A stretch of 64,000 bases of DNA from Zoogloea dura. GTDB taxonomy: Bacteria > Pseudomonadota > Gammaproteobacteria > Burkholderiales > Rhodocyclaceae. Location of the stretch: NCBI RefSeq assembly GCF_012927165.1, contig NZ_JABBGA010000019.1, positions 1 through 64,000 on the forward strand, written 5' to 3'. Each line of letters opens with the position of its first letter. The stretch's first letter is position 1. The notes under the pieces were generated by a model. That model ran no database searches. It worked only from the letters and a program-made list of their open reading frames with translations, and was not told where the DNA came from. Positions 1 to 7,870 of this stretch are shown here, piece by piece. Position numbers and translations under genes: made by a program.

Positions 1-300
1 GGGCAGGGAGATGGCCCGCCACGAGATTCTCGCCAAGCGCGTCAAGATCGACGTCTATTTCGCCGATCCGCACAGCCCCTGGCAGCGGCCGACCAACGAG
101 AATACCAACGGCTTGATCCGCGAGTATCTTCCCAAAGGGCTGGATTTGGCGCCGATCTCCCAAGGCTACCTCAACGCCATTGCCCGACAATTAAACAACC
201 GCCCGCGCAAATGCCTCGACTTTGAAACACCAGCGGAGGTCTTTGCGAGGGAAATCATGAACTTTCAACCCAGTGTTGCACTTCAGACTTGAAACCGCCC
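1..300 (+). mobile_element. 3' end of an IS30-family insertion sequence
   Basis: The transposase gene enters from outside the window and stops at 290-292. The element's right terminal repeat should lie just after it, around the GTTGCACTTCAGACTTGAAA stretch near 274-294. This end is inferred, because the left end and the target duplication are outside the window. Confidence 0.55.
2..292 (+). CDS. IS30-family transposase, C-terminal part (5' truncated by window)
   Basis: This is the C-terminal catalytic half of a DDE transposase. The frame is open from base 2, so the gene begins before the window, and the first internal ATG at 11 is not its true start. The run DPHSPWQRPTNENTNGLIRE followed by YLPKG is the hallmark of the IS30 family around the last catalytic acidic residue, and the later NNRPRK...TPAEVF motif is the usual C-terminal end. 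About 96 residues are visible of the usual 320-350. Nothing visible here is broken, so the copy may be intact upstream. It marks the left edge of an accessory strip of small orphan genes. Confidence 0.85.
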   Translation, partial: GREMARHEILAKRVKIDVYFADPHSPWQRPTNENTNGLIREYLPKGLDLAPISQGYLNAIARQLNNRPRKCLDFETPAEVFAREIMNFQPSVALQT

Positions 301-318
301 TGCCAAATCGGAGCCGCC

Positions 319-804
319 ATGAACGGCGGCCTTGAGCGGTTCTGGGGAGCTGACTACGACCATAATCCCCCGCTGACCGACGAGGCTCTGCATCACGCGG
401 AGCAGTTCCTCAGGGTTAGATTTCCCTCTGAGTTGGTTACTCTGTGGCGGATACAGAACGGAGGGTATACGCAGGGATTCGTATATCCGACCCGACAACG
501 CACTACCTGGGCTGAAGATCATGTTCCCCTTGATGAACTGTTTGGAATTGGGGCGTCGGCCACACCATCAGGCATTCACAACGTTCTCAACAGCAAGTAC
601 ATGATTGCCGAGTGGGGGCTGCCATCAAACCAAGTCTTGCTTGCTGGGGAGGGCCATTGGTGGATCGCATTGGACTATCGAAGGAGCAGCGACCCATGTG
701 TTAGGTGGCTCGATGTTGACGCCGGGCAAGACATTGAACTGGCACCGACGTTTAGCCTTTTTTGTATGGGCTTGTCCCGGAGAATGCTGGAGCGTGGAGT
801 TTGA
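319..804 (+). CDS. SMI1/KNR4 (SUKH) family protein
   Basis: This is a probable cytosolic protein of the SMI1/KNR4 or SUKH superfamily, whose bacterial members are often immunity proteins against contact-dependent or polymorphic toxins. The pattern fits: an N-terminal helix with LTDEALHHAEQFLRVRFPSE, then LWRIQNGG, a central YMIAEWGLP, a GEGHWWIALDYR strand, and a late SFSLF-like segment. About 161 residues is a normal length for the family. ATG 319 is preferred to the in-frame TTG at 289, because the TTG lies inside the transposase stop region. No toxin gene is adjacent; the neighbour upstream is an IS30 end. The immunity role is inferred from the family only. Confidence 0.7.
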   Translation: MNGGLERFWGADYDHNPPLTDEALHHAEQFLRVRFPSELVTLWRIQNGGYTQGFVYPTRQRTTWAEDHVPLDELFGIGASATPSGIHNVLNSKYMIAEWGLPSNQVLLAGEGHWWIALDYRRSSDPCVRWLDVDAGQDIELAPTFSLFCMGLSRRMLERGV

Positions 805-847
805 TCCAATCATGCGGAAGACTGCTGACCACAGGATGGTGGAGACG

Positions 848-1132
848 ATGAGATATCGGATTTATAGAGTTTCAATTGTACGCAGCGTGTTGACGGTCTG
901 GGGTGTTGGCTATTTCATTGGATTTCCTATACTTGGTATCATGCATCTGTTTGCCAGTTTTGGAGCTCGTCCCAATTATCAGCCTTTGCAGCTTGATCAG
1001 ATCATCATCATCCCTTTAATTGTTTCTCTCATTTTTCTTGTGCTGGCCTTGGTTGGCTCAGTCGTTTACAACATCTTTGCAAAGTTTGGTGCGGCGATCG
1101 AGGTTCAGTTGAAAGATGTCGGTGATGTCTGA
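848..1132 (+). CDS. small two-helix inner-membrane protein
   Basis: This is an unassigned protein of about 94 residues with two clear membrane segments, roughly residues 10-32 (VRSVLTVWGVGYFIGFPILG) and 50-72 (IIIIPLIVSLIFLVLALVGS). A short soluble tail follows, ending AAIEVQLKDVGDV. The arrangement of a basic N-terminus, two helices and a beta-rich tail resembles small membrane proteins annotated as DUF3566-like, but the match is by eye. ATG 848 is chosen over 812 and 836 because GGAG lies 4-7 bases upstream; a longer reading frame beginning at 605 overlaps the preceding gene and is not credible. Confidence 0.55.
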   Translation: MRYRIYRVSIVRSVLTVWGVGYFIGFPILGIMHLFASFGARPNYQPLQLDQIIIIPLIVSLIFLVLALVGSVVYNIFAKFGAAIEVQLKDVGDV

Positions 1133-1245
1133 CAAGTCTCGAACTCGCGCGTGTCGGTACTCTCTTCTTTCTCACTACTATTGCGTTTGTTATGCCTTGC
1201 AGCTTCGAGCGCCAGACGGTCAGCAATACCCTGCTGAAGGTGTGG

Positions 1246-1689
1246 ATGATGATGCTTGAAGCCATGAGAGGACTTTTCTGGCGCATCCCAGCAGCCCTCA
1301 GCCTGATCCTGGCGGGCTGCATCCCATACCCGGTTTACAAGACCCTGCAGCCTGCGGCAACGCTTACCGTCCTTGATGAATCGAGTTCGCCGGTCGTGGG
1401 TGCCGAGGTGCAACTTGTTGCGAATGCCTACCCGTATGGTTGGGAGAGGAGTCGCAAGATCAAGACGACGGGGGCCGATGGGGTGGCGCGATTCGAGTCG
1501 CACCGACAATGGAGAATGGAATCCCTGATGCTTCATGGCTTCCAGGTCTTCTTCTGGAACTGGTGTGTCCGCCGGGACGGGTATGCAAGCTTCTTTACCG
1601 CGCATGGCAACGCAAGTGAGTTTAAAGATGTTCTCACTGTGCAGTTGGTCCCAGGCGTCAGCACGCCATGCCCAGAGGCGTTCCGCTAA
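1246..1689 (+). CDS. predicted lipoprotein with Ig/carboxypeptidase-like fold
   Basis: This is a probable outer-membrane lipoprotein of about 147 residues. A signal peptide (FWRIPAALSLILAGC) ends in an LAGC lipobox. The body contains ATLTVLDESSSPVVGAEVQL and later TTGADGVARFES. That is the layout of a carboxypeptidase-regulatory or transthyretin-like beta sandwich, in which a 'TD..G.a.f' turn follows a 'PV.GA.V' strand. ATG 1246 is chosen because GAAGG lies five bases upstream; 1249, 1252 and 1264 are in frame and also possible. Function is unknown. It sits in the same orphan-gene strip as the SUKH protein. Confidence 0.55.
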   Translation: MMMLEAMRGLFWRIPAALSLILAGCIPYPVYKTLQPAATLTVLDESSSPVVGAEVQLVANAYPYGWERSRKIKTTGADGVARFESHRQWRMESLMLHGFQVFFWNWCVRRDGYASFFTAHGNASEFKDVLTVQLVPGVSTPCPEAFR

Positions 1690-1945
1690 CAGCGCCTTTC
1701 CAGAGGATCAGGAAGGCCCGGCTCGCATCGATGACGCTGGGGCTGGCCTGTGTAGCCGTAGAACTGGCTGATCCTGCCCGGCTGGGAGAGGCGCGGGATA
1801 GCCGGTGCTGGCGCGCGAAGCGCATAGGGCATCAACACGGGCCGTCAAGATCGCGAACGATGGCCCATGCTGGCGTTCGCGTTGAACCGCCAGTCAGGCG
1901 ACAGAGCCGTTCCGGACCTGCGGTGTTGGCAAGCGCTCGTCTGTT

Positions 1946-2374
1946 TTACGGAATTGGTTTTGGAGGGCTTGGCGCCCACTCCGGGTATTCCGGCAAGCCA
2001 CTGGTGATGGGCCACCAGCTTGCCTTTGAACTTGTGAATGCATGGAATGCGAGTTGCGCCTTCACGGGCTCTTGAAGCAGACCGGCCCTGATTCGTACTA
2101 CATCTGGCAGCGAATCACGCTTGCTGAAAACAGGTGACCCGCAAACCTTGCAGAATGCGCGGATCTTGCCTGGTGAGGACTCGTAAATTTGCAGCAGATC
2201 CTCACCGCGCTGGAAGGTCAGCGCACTGACTTCAACGGGTATGTTGGTTGCGACCGGGCCACCCTGGGCCTGTCGACACTGAGCGCAGTGGCACACCTGA
2301 ATAGGCTCAAGTGCCCCGGTGATTGTGAAGCTGATGCCTCCGCAGAGGCAGGATCCCTGATGTTTGATGCTCAT
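1946..2374 (-). CDS. GFA / CENP-V family zinc-binding protein
   Basis: This protein of about 142 residues belongs to the glutathione-dependent formaldehyde-activating (GFA) family. Members bind zinc and are often annotated as S-(hydroxymethyl)glutathione synthase, although most lack that proven activity. The metal-binding cysteines are visible in GSCLCGG near residue 9, CHCAQCR near residue 29, and CKVCGSPVF near residue 76. ATG 2374 (MSIKHQGSC) matches the usual short N-terminus; the longer frame to 2455 adds 27 atypical residues and runs through the palindromic repeat at 2394-2423. No strong ribosome site is seen. Substrate is unknown. Confidence 0.8.
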   Translation of the reverse strand: MSIKHQGSCLCGGISFTITGALEPIQVCHCAQCRQAQGGPVATNIPVEVSALTFQRGEDLLQIYESSPGKIRAFCKVCGSPVFSKRDSLPDVVRIRAGLLQEPVKAQLAFHAFTSSKASWWPITSGLPEYPEWAPSPPKPIP

Positions 2375-2393
2375 ACTGTTTTCAAAGCCGGTG

Positions 2394-2556
2394 TAGGTCG
2401 GGTGAGCGCAGCGTAACCCGACATCGCATGATCTGTCCCGCTCGTGTTCCAACACGTCGGCAACGATCTGGATGCGATTAGCAATAGCACCACCGGGGTG
2501 TATGGTGTATTGGTTGCCGATAGGGAATGTCGGGTTACGCTGCGCTAACCCGACCT
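2394..2556. repeat. pair of inverted palindromic repeats (about 29-30 bp each)
   Basis: Two copies of the same element face each other at 2394-2423 and 2528-2556. Each is itself a palindrome: GTCGGGTTA at 2529-2537 pairs with TAACCCGAC at 2546-2554. In the other copy GTCGGGT at 2397-2403 pairs with ACCCGAC at 2416-2422. Reverse-complementing one copy reproduces the other with one mismatch over AGGTCGGGT...AACCCGACA. They enclose about 100 bp with no gene. I recall similar GGTTACGCTGCGCTAACC words as dispersed REP-like elements in proteobacteria. Confidence 0.75.
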
Positions 2557-2634
2557 CCCAGGCTCAATGAACTGCTTCACTCCCCGTCCTTTCCGCCGCA
2601 CTCCGGCAAGCCCCAGGCCCAACCCGGGAATGCA

Positions 2635-2670
2635 AAAAGGGTATGACATCAAAACATGTCATACCCTTTT
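2635..2670. terminator. 15-bp perfect stem-loop, bidirectional terminator
   Basis: AAAAGGGTATGACAT at 2635-2649 pairs perfectly with ATGTCATACCCTTTT at 2656-2670 around a six-base loop. The T-run on one side and A-run on the other let it act for either strand. It lies 260 bp upstream of the GFA gene start and at the end of the 21-bp repeat array that follows the RND transporter gene, so it most likely ends minus-strand transcription from the transporter. Confidence 0.8.
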
Positions 2671-2884
2671 CTTTTGAAGCAAGCGTCTACGAAGAGTCCA
2701 GCGTGGTCTACATGCTTCCCAGACGCGTCAACATGCTTCGCAGCGGTCGCTGGGAAGCATGTTGACGTCGCTGCATTGAATCCATCGCAGTCAACATTCA
2801 ATCCAGCGGCGTCTACTTGATACAAATCGTCTTCTGCATGCCATCCAGAGGCCTCTGGATGCTTCACAGGCGCCGCTGGGAAGC
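2670..2884 (-). repeat. degenerate 21-bp-period intergenic array 1
   Basis: Between the transporter stop and the terminator, the minus strand can be read as nine in-register heptads: VDAAGLN, VDCDGFN, AATSTCF, PATAAKH, VDASGKH, VDHAGLF, VDACFKR and two degenerate ones before them (2670-2858). The unit is 21 bp. A 20-bp inverted pair with one mismatch (2726-2745 with 2748-2767, two-base loop) sits inside, so some units are inverted. The word CGCTGGGAAGC recurs at 2749-2758 and about 2874-2884. The open frame of 72 codons at 2649-2867 is more likely a by-product of the period than a gene: no ribosome site, low complexity, and it runs into the terminator. Confidence 0.7.
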
Positions 2885-2945
2885 GTCTGTCCGGTGATGG
2901 CAGGCAGCGGGGCAGGGCGGGGCGGCATGTGCCGCCCGCCTTGGG

Positions 2946-5321
2946 TCACGAATGCGCCAGCGCCCGTCCCCTGGCCTTCTCTTCGCTCCCCACGCCCAGC
3001 CACACCGCCAGGGCGGGCAGCAGGAAGATCGCGCCGAGCACGTTCACCAGGAACATGAAGGCCAGCAGGATGCCCATGTCGGCCTGGAACTTGAGGGTGG
3101 AGAAGACCCAGGTGCCGACGCCGATGGACATGGTGACGGCGGTGAACACGGCGGCGGTGCCGCGTTGGCGCATGGCTTCGTAGAAGGCTTCGCGGAGGGG
3201 CAGGCCGTTGTGGGCCATTTCGTGCTGGAGGCGTTCGTAGATGTAGATGCCGTAGTCGACGCCCACGCCGACGCCGAGGGCGATGACGGGGAGGGTGGCG
3301 ACCTTGAGGCCGATGCCGAGGAGGGCCATCAGTGCATTGCACATGATGGTGACGATGACCAGGGGGACGATCACACACAGCACGGCGCGCCAGGACTGGA
3401 AGGTGAGCCAGCACAGCAGGGTGATGGCGCCGAAGATGGAGGCGAGCATCTGGATCTCGGCGTGCTCGACGGCTTCGTTGGTGGCGGCGGCGACACCGGC
3501 GTTGCCGCCGCCGAGGCGGAAGCGGGTGCCGGGGGTGTGGTCGGCGTCGATGAAGCGCTGCACTTCCTTCACCACGTGGGCGAGGGTGGGGCCTTGATGG
3601 TCCTTGAGGTACACCTGCAGGTTGATCGTCTTGCAGCCCTGGGTGTTGAGGCCGAGGCTGGGGTTGGCGGCGCGGCCGCCGGTGCGCAGGGCGGCTTCGG
3701 AGCGTTGCAGGGCGGCCCAGCGGGGGTTGGCTTCGTTGTTGCCGGCCACATACAGTTTGGCGAGGCCCGCCACGGTGGATACGGACTGCACGCCCACCAC
3801 GCCGCGCATGTGCAGGTCGAAGCGTTCGACCGCGTTCATCACCTCCCAGCTCAGGCAGGCTTCTGCGTGGCCCTCGGTGTCCACATACACCGACAGCACG
3901 TCCATGCCGATGGAGTAGTCGTGGATGATCTGCCGGTTGTCCTGGTTGTAGCGGGACTCGGCGCGCAGCTCGGGCACGCCGCTGCCCACGTCGCCGGTCT
4001 GCAGCTGGCGTGATTGCCAGGTGGCGGCGGCGAGGAGGGCCAGGGTGACGGCAATGCTGAGCATGGCCGGCAGCGGGCGCGACAGGGCCGACAGGCGCCA
4101 CCACAGGGCGTGACGCCGGCCGTTGTCGGCGCTGCGCCCGAGGGCGGCACGCTCCAGGTGCAGGTGCGACAGGATGATGGGCATGAACATCTTGTTGGTC
4201 ATGATCATCATGGCCACCCCCAGGCAGGCCGTGATGCCCAGCTCGCGCACGATGGGGATGTCGATGAGCATGATGACCAGGAAGCCCAGGGCATTGGCCA
4301 GCAGGGCCATGGTGCCGGGGATGGCGAGCTTGCGGAAGGCGCCTTCGGCGGCGTCGAGGGCGGTCTGCCCGTCGAGCACGTCCTGCTTCCAGGCGTTGGT
4401 CATCTGCACCGCGTGGGACACGCCGATGGAGAAGATCAGGAAGGGCACCAGCACCGACATGGGGTCGATGCCGTAGCCGATGAGGGGCAGGATGCCGAGC
4501 AGCCACACCACCGGCAGCAGGGCCACGGTGATGGCCAGCAGGGTGAGCTTGATGGAGCGGGAGTACAACCACAGCAGCACGGTGGTGACGCCGAAGGCGA
4601 CGACGAAGAACAGCAGCACCGTGGTGAGGCCCTCCATCACGTCGCCCATCACCTTGGCGAAGCCGACGATGTGGATGTCCACCTGCTCATTGGCGTGGGC
4701 CGCGCGGATCGCCTCCAGCTTGCCGGCCACCGAGGCGTAGTCGAGCTTCTCGCCGGTCTGCGGGTCGGTCTCGAGGAGGTCGGCCTGCACCAGGGCGGAT
4801 TTGAGATCGTTGCCCACCAGGCGCCCGATCTGCCCGGACTTGGCCACGTTGGCGCGCACCTGGGCCAGGCTCTCCGGGTCGGCGTTGAACTGGGCGGGGA
4901 TCACCACGTCGCCGTTGAAGCCCTCTTCGGTGACTTCGATGAAGCGCACGTTGGGCGTGAACAGGGAGCGCAGCTCGCCGCGGTTGACGCCCGGGATGAA
5001 GAAGACCTCGTCGCTCACCTTCTGCAAGGCCTTCATGAAGACGGGGTTGTAGATGTCGCCCTCGCCCTTCCAGCGCACGCTCACCATCACCCGGTTGGCG
5101 CCCGAGAAGATGTTGCCGTACTGCAGGAAGGCCTGCATGTAGGGGTGGGACATGGGGATCAGCTTGTTGAAGCCGGGGTCGAGCCGCGTGTTGAGGGCCG
5201 AATAGCCGAAGCCCAGGGTCAGCAGCAGGAAGAGGGCGCCGAGGGGCCGCCGCCAGGCGATCAGCATGCGGGCCAGGAAGGCCACCAGGGCGTCGGTACG
5301 GGTCATGGCGTGATGGGTCAT
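2946..5321 (-). CDS. MMPL/RND-family inner-membrane transporter
   Basis: This is a 791-residue RND-superfamily protein of the MMPL/HpnN-like type, expected to have twelve membrane helices. TM1 is at about residues 20-40, followed by a large periplasmic loop to about 235 (with the family's early LDPGFNKLIP). A helix block covers about 235-415, a second periplasmic loop runs to about 625, and a second helix block fills the rest. The motif GVGVDYGIYIYERL near residue 700 is the conserved GxxxDY/F signature of TM10 thought to carry protons. Such proteins export or import lipids and hydrophobic compounds. The start overlaps the upstream YCF48 gene stop as TGATG, so the two are translationally coupled. 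Linkage to the monooxygenase/ETF block suggests transport of a hydrophobic growth substrate (inference). Confidence 0.85.
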   Translation of the reverse strand: MTHHAMTRTDALVAFLARMLIAWRRPLGALFLLLTLGFGYSALNTRLDPGFNKLIPMSHPYMQAFLQYGNIFSGANRVMVSVRWKGEGDIYNPVFMKALQKVSDEVFFIPGVNRGELRSLFTPNVRFIEVTEEGFNGDVVIPAQFNADPESLAQVRANVAKSGQIGRLVGNDLKSALVQADLLETDPQTGEKLDYASVAGKLEAIRAAHANEQVDIHIVGFAKVMGDVMEGLTTVLLFFVVAFGVTTVLLWLYSRSIKLTLLAITVALLPVVWLLGILPLIGYGIDPMSVLVPFLIFSIGVSHAVQMTNAWKQDVLDGQTALDAAEGAFRKLAIPGTMALLANALGFLVIMLIDIPIVRELGITACLGVAMMIMTNKMFMPIILSHLHLERAALGRSADNGRRHALWWRLSALSRPLPAMLSIAVTLALLAAATWQSRQLQTGDVGSGVPELRAESRYNQDNRQIIHDYSIGMDVLSVYVDTEGHAEACLSWEVMNAVERFDLHMRGVVGVQSVSTVAGLAKLYVAGNNEANPRWAALQRSEAALRTGGRAANPSLGLNTQGCKTINLQVYLKDHQGPTLAHVVKEVQRFIDADHTPGTRFRLGGGNAGVAAATNEAVEHAEIQMLASIFGAITLLCWLTFQSWRAVLCVIVPLVIVTIMCNALMALLGIGLKVATLPVIALGVGVGVDYGIYIYERLQHEMAHNGLPLREAFYEAMRQRGTAAVFTAVTMSIGVGTWVFSTLKFQADMGILLAFMFLVNVLGAIFLLPALAVWLGVGSEEKARGRALAHS

Positions 5322-6340
5322 CAGGAGGCTCCGGTGGGGGTGGGCACGCCGGCGCGGCCCTGGGTGGCGGCGGCGCTATGGGTGGCCGGCTTGTAGCGTT
5401 GCAGGCCGCCGTCGCTGCTGAGCAGCAGGCTGCCGTCGCCGAGGCGGTTGATGCCGGTGAGGCTGGCCCGCCCTTCCTTGCGGATCACCTGGAAGCTGCG
5501 CCCCTGGTCGTGGCTGGCGAGCAGGATGCCGCCCTGGCCAGCCAGCAACAGCAGGCGGCCGTCGTCGCCCAGGCTGTGGGCGTAGGTGGATATGGGCGCC
5601 TGCACGCTGGAGGCCTGCCAGCTGCGCCCGCCGTCGTCGCTGTAATGCACCTTGCCGCGCATGCCGTAGGCCACCCAGGTGCCGGAGGCCAGCTGCACGG
5701 CACCGTAGATCGAGCCCTTGTAGAAAGGCGGCACCACCGCCCAGCTGGCGCCGCCGTCGTCGGAGCGCAGCACGCTGCCGGCTTCGCCGGTGATCAGCCA
5801 CTGCCTGCCATCGGCCGAGCCGTTGATGCTGTTGAGGTGCCAGTCGCTGAGGCCGGGGATCACATGGGGCTGCCAGCTGCGGCCATCGTCCAGCGAGTGC
5901 AGTACACGCCCGAAGGCGCCCACCGCCAGCCACTCGCCGGAGGGCAGGCGGGCGGCGCTCATCAGCGGTTCGCCGTTGCTCTTCTCGAAAGCGCTCTCTT
6001 CCCAGCTCAGGCCTCCGTCGGTGCTGCGCAGGATCCAGCCTTCGTGGCCCAGGGCCAGGCCGGTGCCGTTGGCGGCAAACACGGTGCGGGTGATGGGGGC
6101 CTGGCGGCTCTGCGGCAGATGGGCCGCCTGCCAGCTCATGCCATCGTCCCGCGATACCAGGATCTGCCCCAGCTCGCCGGCGGCCACCAGGCCGGCGCTG
6201 CTGCGGGCCAGGCTGTTGAGCTGCATCGTGTCCACCGGGATCCGGGTCTGCTCGAACTGCGGCATGCTGCGGGGCGAAAAAGCGTAGAGGCCGGCGGCCG
6301 CCACAATGGCGGTCACCGCCACGCCGACACGTGTGCGCAT
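5321..6340 (-). CDS. YCF48-like beta-propeller protein
   Basis: This 339-residue protein has an N-terminal signal anchor (VGVAVTAIVAAAGLYAF) followed by repeated BNR/Asp-box motifs: SRDDGMSWQ, RSTDGGLSWEE, HSLDDGRSWQ, RSDDGGASWA, YSDDGGRSWQ and SHDQGRSFQ. At six or seven blades this is the YCF48/Hcf136 or sialidase-like propeller. In proteobacteria such genes are often placed directly before an MMPL/RND transporter in hydrophobic-substrate catabolic clusters, as here, so a periplasmic partner role is likely. It starts at 6340, facing the monooxygenase operon across a 264-bp divergent promoter region that contains the candidate operator at 6494-6512. Confidence 0.85.
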   Translation of the reverse strand: MRTRVGVAVTAIVAAAGLYAFSPRSMPQFEQTRIPVDTMQLNSLARSSAGLVAAGELGQILVSRDDGMSWQAAHLPQSRQAPITRTVFAANGTGLALGHEGWILRSTDGGLSWEESAFEKSNGEPLMSAARLPSGEWLAVGAFGRVLHSLDDGRSWQPHVIPGLSDWHLNSINGSADGRQWLITGEAGSVLRSDDGGASWAVVPPFYKGSIYGAVQLASGTWVAYGMRGKVHYSDDGGRSWQASSVQAPISTYAHSLGDDGRLLLLAGQGGILLASHDQGRSFQVIRKEGRASLTGINRLGDGSLLLSSDGGLQRYKPATHSAAATQGRAGVPTPTGAS

Positions 6341-6493
6341 GGTTGTCTCCTTCTGTACGGGGGCCGCGGGGCCCGATGGCGGGTGCTGCTTCAGGTCCAG
6401 CCATTATTGGCAGGCGGTTTTCCGGGGCATCGTCCAAAAGGGTTACGGTCGGCTCACTGTCGGGCCGGGGGCCATCCGTCCAGCCTGGATTCG

Positions 6494-6512
6494 TTAGTCC
6501 GTTCAGACGATG
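6494..6512. promoter_or_regulatory. candidate operator shared with the SDR promoter
   Basis: TTAGTCCGTTCAGACGATG lies in the divergent region, 92 bp before the monooxygenase ATG. The same word with three substitutions (TTAGTCCGGCCGGACGATG) occurs at 11929-11947 before the SDR gene. The second copy contains a perfect GTCCGGCCGGAC palindrome. Sixteen of nineteen positions agree. The LuxR-type regulator between them is the obvious candidate ligand (inference). Confidence 0.55.
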
Positions 6513-6604
6513 AGTCCGGGCTCTCCGCTGTGGAACTCTTCTTCCATCGAAGTGTTTGACTCGCCGGGGTATTTCCGCCGCCGGCACACAGGAGGAGGAA
6601 GACC

Positions 6605-7828
6605 ATGGATGCAGTACATAAAGAGCTGTTGATGGACGCGTTTGCCGACGACTACATGACGCCGGAGGCGATCGAGCTGGTGGCGCGTGCGCGCGCCCTG
6701 GCCCCCAAACTGGCCGAGCGCGCCCGCGAGGCCGAGCGCCAGGGCAAGGTGCCGGTGGAGACGGTGCGCGAGATGCAGGAGGCCGGCCTCTTCCGCGTGC
6801 TGCAGCCCAAGCGCTGGGGCGGCTACGAACTGGACCCGCGGGTCTTCTACCGGGTGCAGATGGCGCTGGCCGAGAGCTGCATGTCCACCGCCTGGATCTA
6901 CGGCGTGATCGGGGTGCACAACTGGCAGCTGCCGCTCTTCCCCGACCAGGCCCAGCAGGACGTGTGGGGCGCCAACAGCGCCACCCGCATCGCCTCCACC
7001 TACATGCCCACCGGCAAGGCCGAGAAGGTGGAGGGCGGCTACCGCTTCTCCGGCCGCTGGGGCTTCTCCAGCGGTGTCGAGCACTGCGAATGGATCTTCC
7101 TGGGCGGCCTGCTGCCCAAACGCGACGGCAGCGAAGGCTTCGAGCACACCACCTTCCTGCTGCCCAAGGCGGATTACCGCGTCGAGCACAACTGGGACGT
7201 GCTCGGCCTGCGCGCCACCGGCAGCCACGACATTGTTGTAGACGGCGCCTTCGTGCCGGAGCACCGCACCCAGCGCACCAACGACCACAGCGATGCCGGC
7301 TGCCCCGGCCGCGAGGCCAACCCGGGCTGGCTGTACCGCATCCCCTTCACCCAGGTGTTCCAGCGCGCCGTGTCGTCGGCCTGCCTGGGCGCCCTGGACG
7401 GCGCCATCGCCGAATTCCGCAGCCGCGCCGCCGCCCACGTGGGCAAGCACGGCGCCAAGACGGCCGAGGACGTGAATGCCCAGCAGGCGGTGAGCGAAGC
7501 CATGATGACCAGCGATCAGCTCAAGCTGGTGCTGTTCCGCAACTACGCCCGCATTGTCGAGTGCGCCCGCAGCGACGACCGCATGCCGGTGGAAGAGCGC
7601 CTGATGCAGCGCGCCCAGGCCGCCCAGGTGCCCAAGCAGTGCGCCACGGCCCTCAGCGAGCTGATGCGCGCCTGCGCGGCCTCCGGCACCTACAAGAGCA
7701 ACCCGATCGAACGCATCTTCCGCGACATCCACCAGGCCCGCGGCCACATCGCCAACAACACCGACACCTACGCGCGCATCCACGGCGCGGTGATGCTCGG
7801 CCTGTCCAACCCGGACCCCTTCGTCTGA
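6605..7828 (+). CDS. acyl-CoA-dehydrogenase-fold flavin monooxygenase (HsaA/DszC type)
   Basis: This 407-residue flavoenzyme has the acyl-CoA dehydrogenase fold. It resembles the group D monooxygenases (HsaA of steroid ring A/B degradation, HpaH/C2, DszC) rather than true dehydrogenases. Visible features: ETVREMQEAGLFRVLQPKRWGGYE (N-terminal helical domain), AYSCMSTAWIYG-like substrate helix near residue 90, FSGRWGFSSGVEHCEW near 145, LGLRATGSHDIVVDGAFVP near 200, and a C-terminal SNPIERIFRDIHQARGHIANN near 360, the HsaA/DszC-like flavin-contact segment. It has a very good ribosome site (AGGAGGAGGAAG, 4 bases before ATG). The reductase and ETF genes follow at short distance, so an ETF-coupled dehydrogenase role is an alternative. 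Confidence 0.75.
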   Translation: MDAVHKELLMDAFADDYMTPEAIELVARARALAPKLAERAREAERQGKVPVETVREMQEAGLFRVLQPKRWGGYELDPRVFYRVQMALAESCMSTAWIYGVIGVHNWQLPLFPDQAQQDVWGANSATRIASTYMPTGKAEKVEGGYRFSGRWGFSSGVEHCEWIFLGGLLPKRDGSEGFEHTTFLLPKADYRVEHNWDVLGLRATGSHDIVVDGAFVPEHRTQRTNDHSDAGCPGREANPGWLYRIPFTQVFQRAVSSACLGALDGAIAEFRSRAAAHVGKHGAKTAEDVNAQQAVSEAMMTSDQLKLVLFRNYARIVECARSDDRMPVEERLMQRAQAAQVPKQCATALSELMRACAASGTYKSNPIERIFRDIHQARGHIANNTDTYARIHGAVMLGLSNPDPFV

Positions 7829-7870
7829 CTCAGCCTGGCTGACCTTCCCCAGCCGCCGGCTGCCGCGCCC

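Noticed and set aside
1668-2075. 135-codon plus-strand frame between the lipoprotein and the GFA gene
   Set aside because: It overlaps the end of one gene and 130 bases of the GFA gene antisense, with no domain or ribosome site. The 1690-1945 gap seems to hold no gene.
2529-2554. integron attC site
   Set aside because: The palindrome lacks the RYYYAAC/GTTRRRY core arrangement and the long cassette-type stem; a second copy in inverse orientation fits a REP-like element better.
2791-5396. several long frames (593, 460, 353 codons) overlapping the RND transporter
   Set aside because: They have Arg/Pro/His or Gly/His/Asp composition typical of alternative frames; only the 791-residue frame has membrane helices and family motifs.
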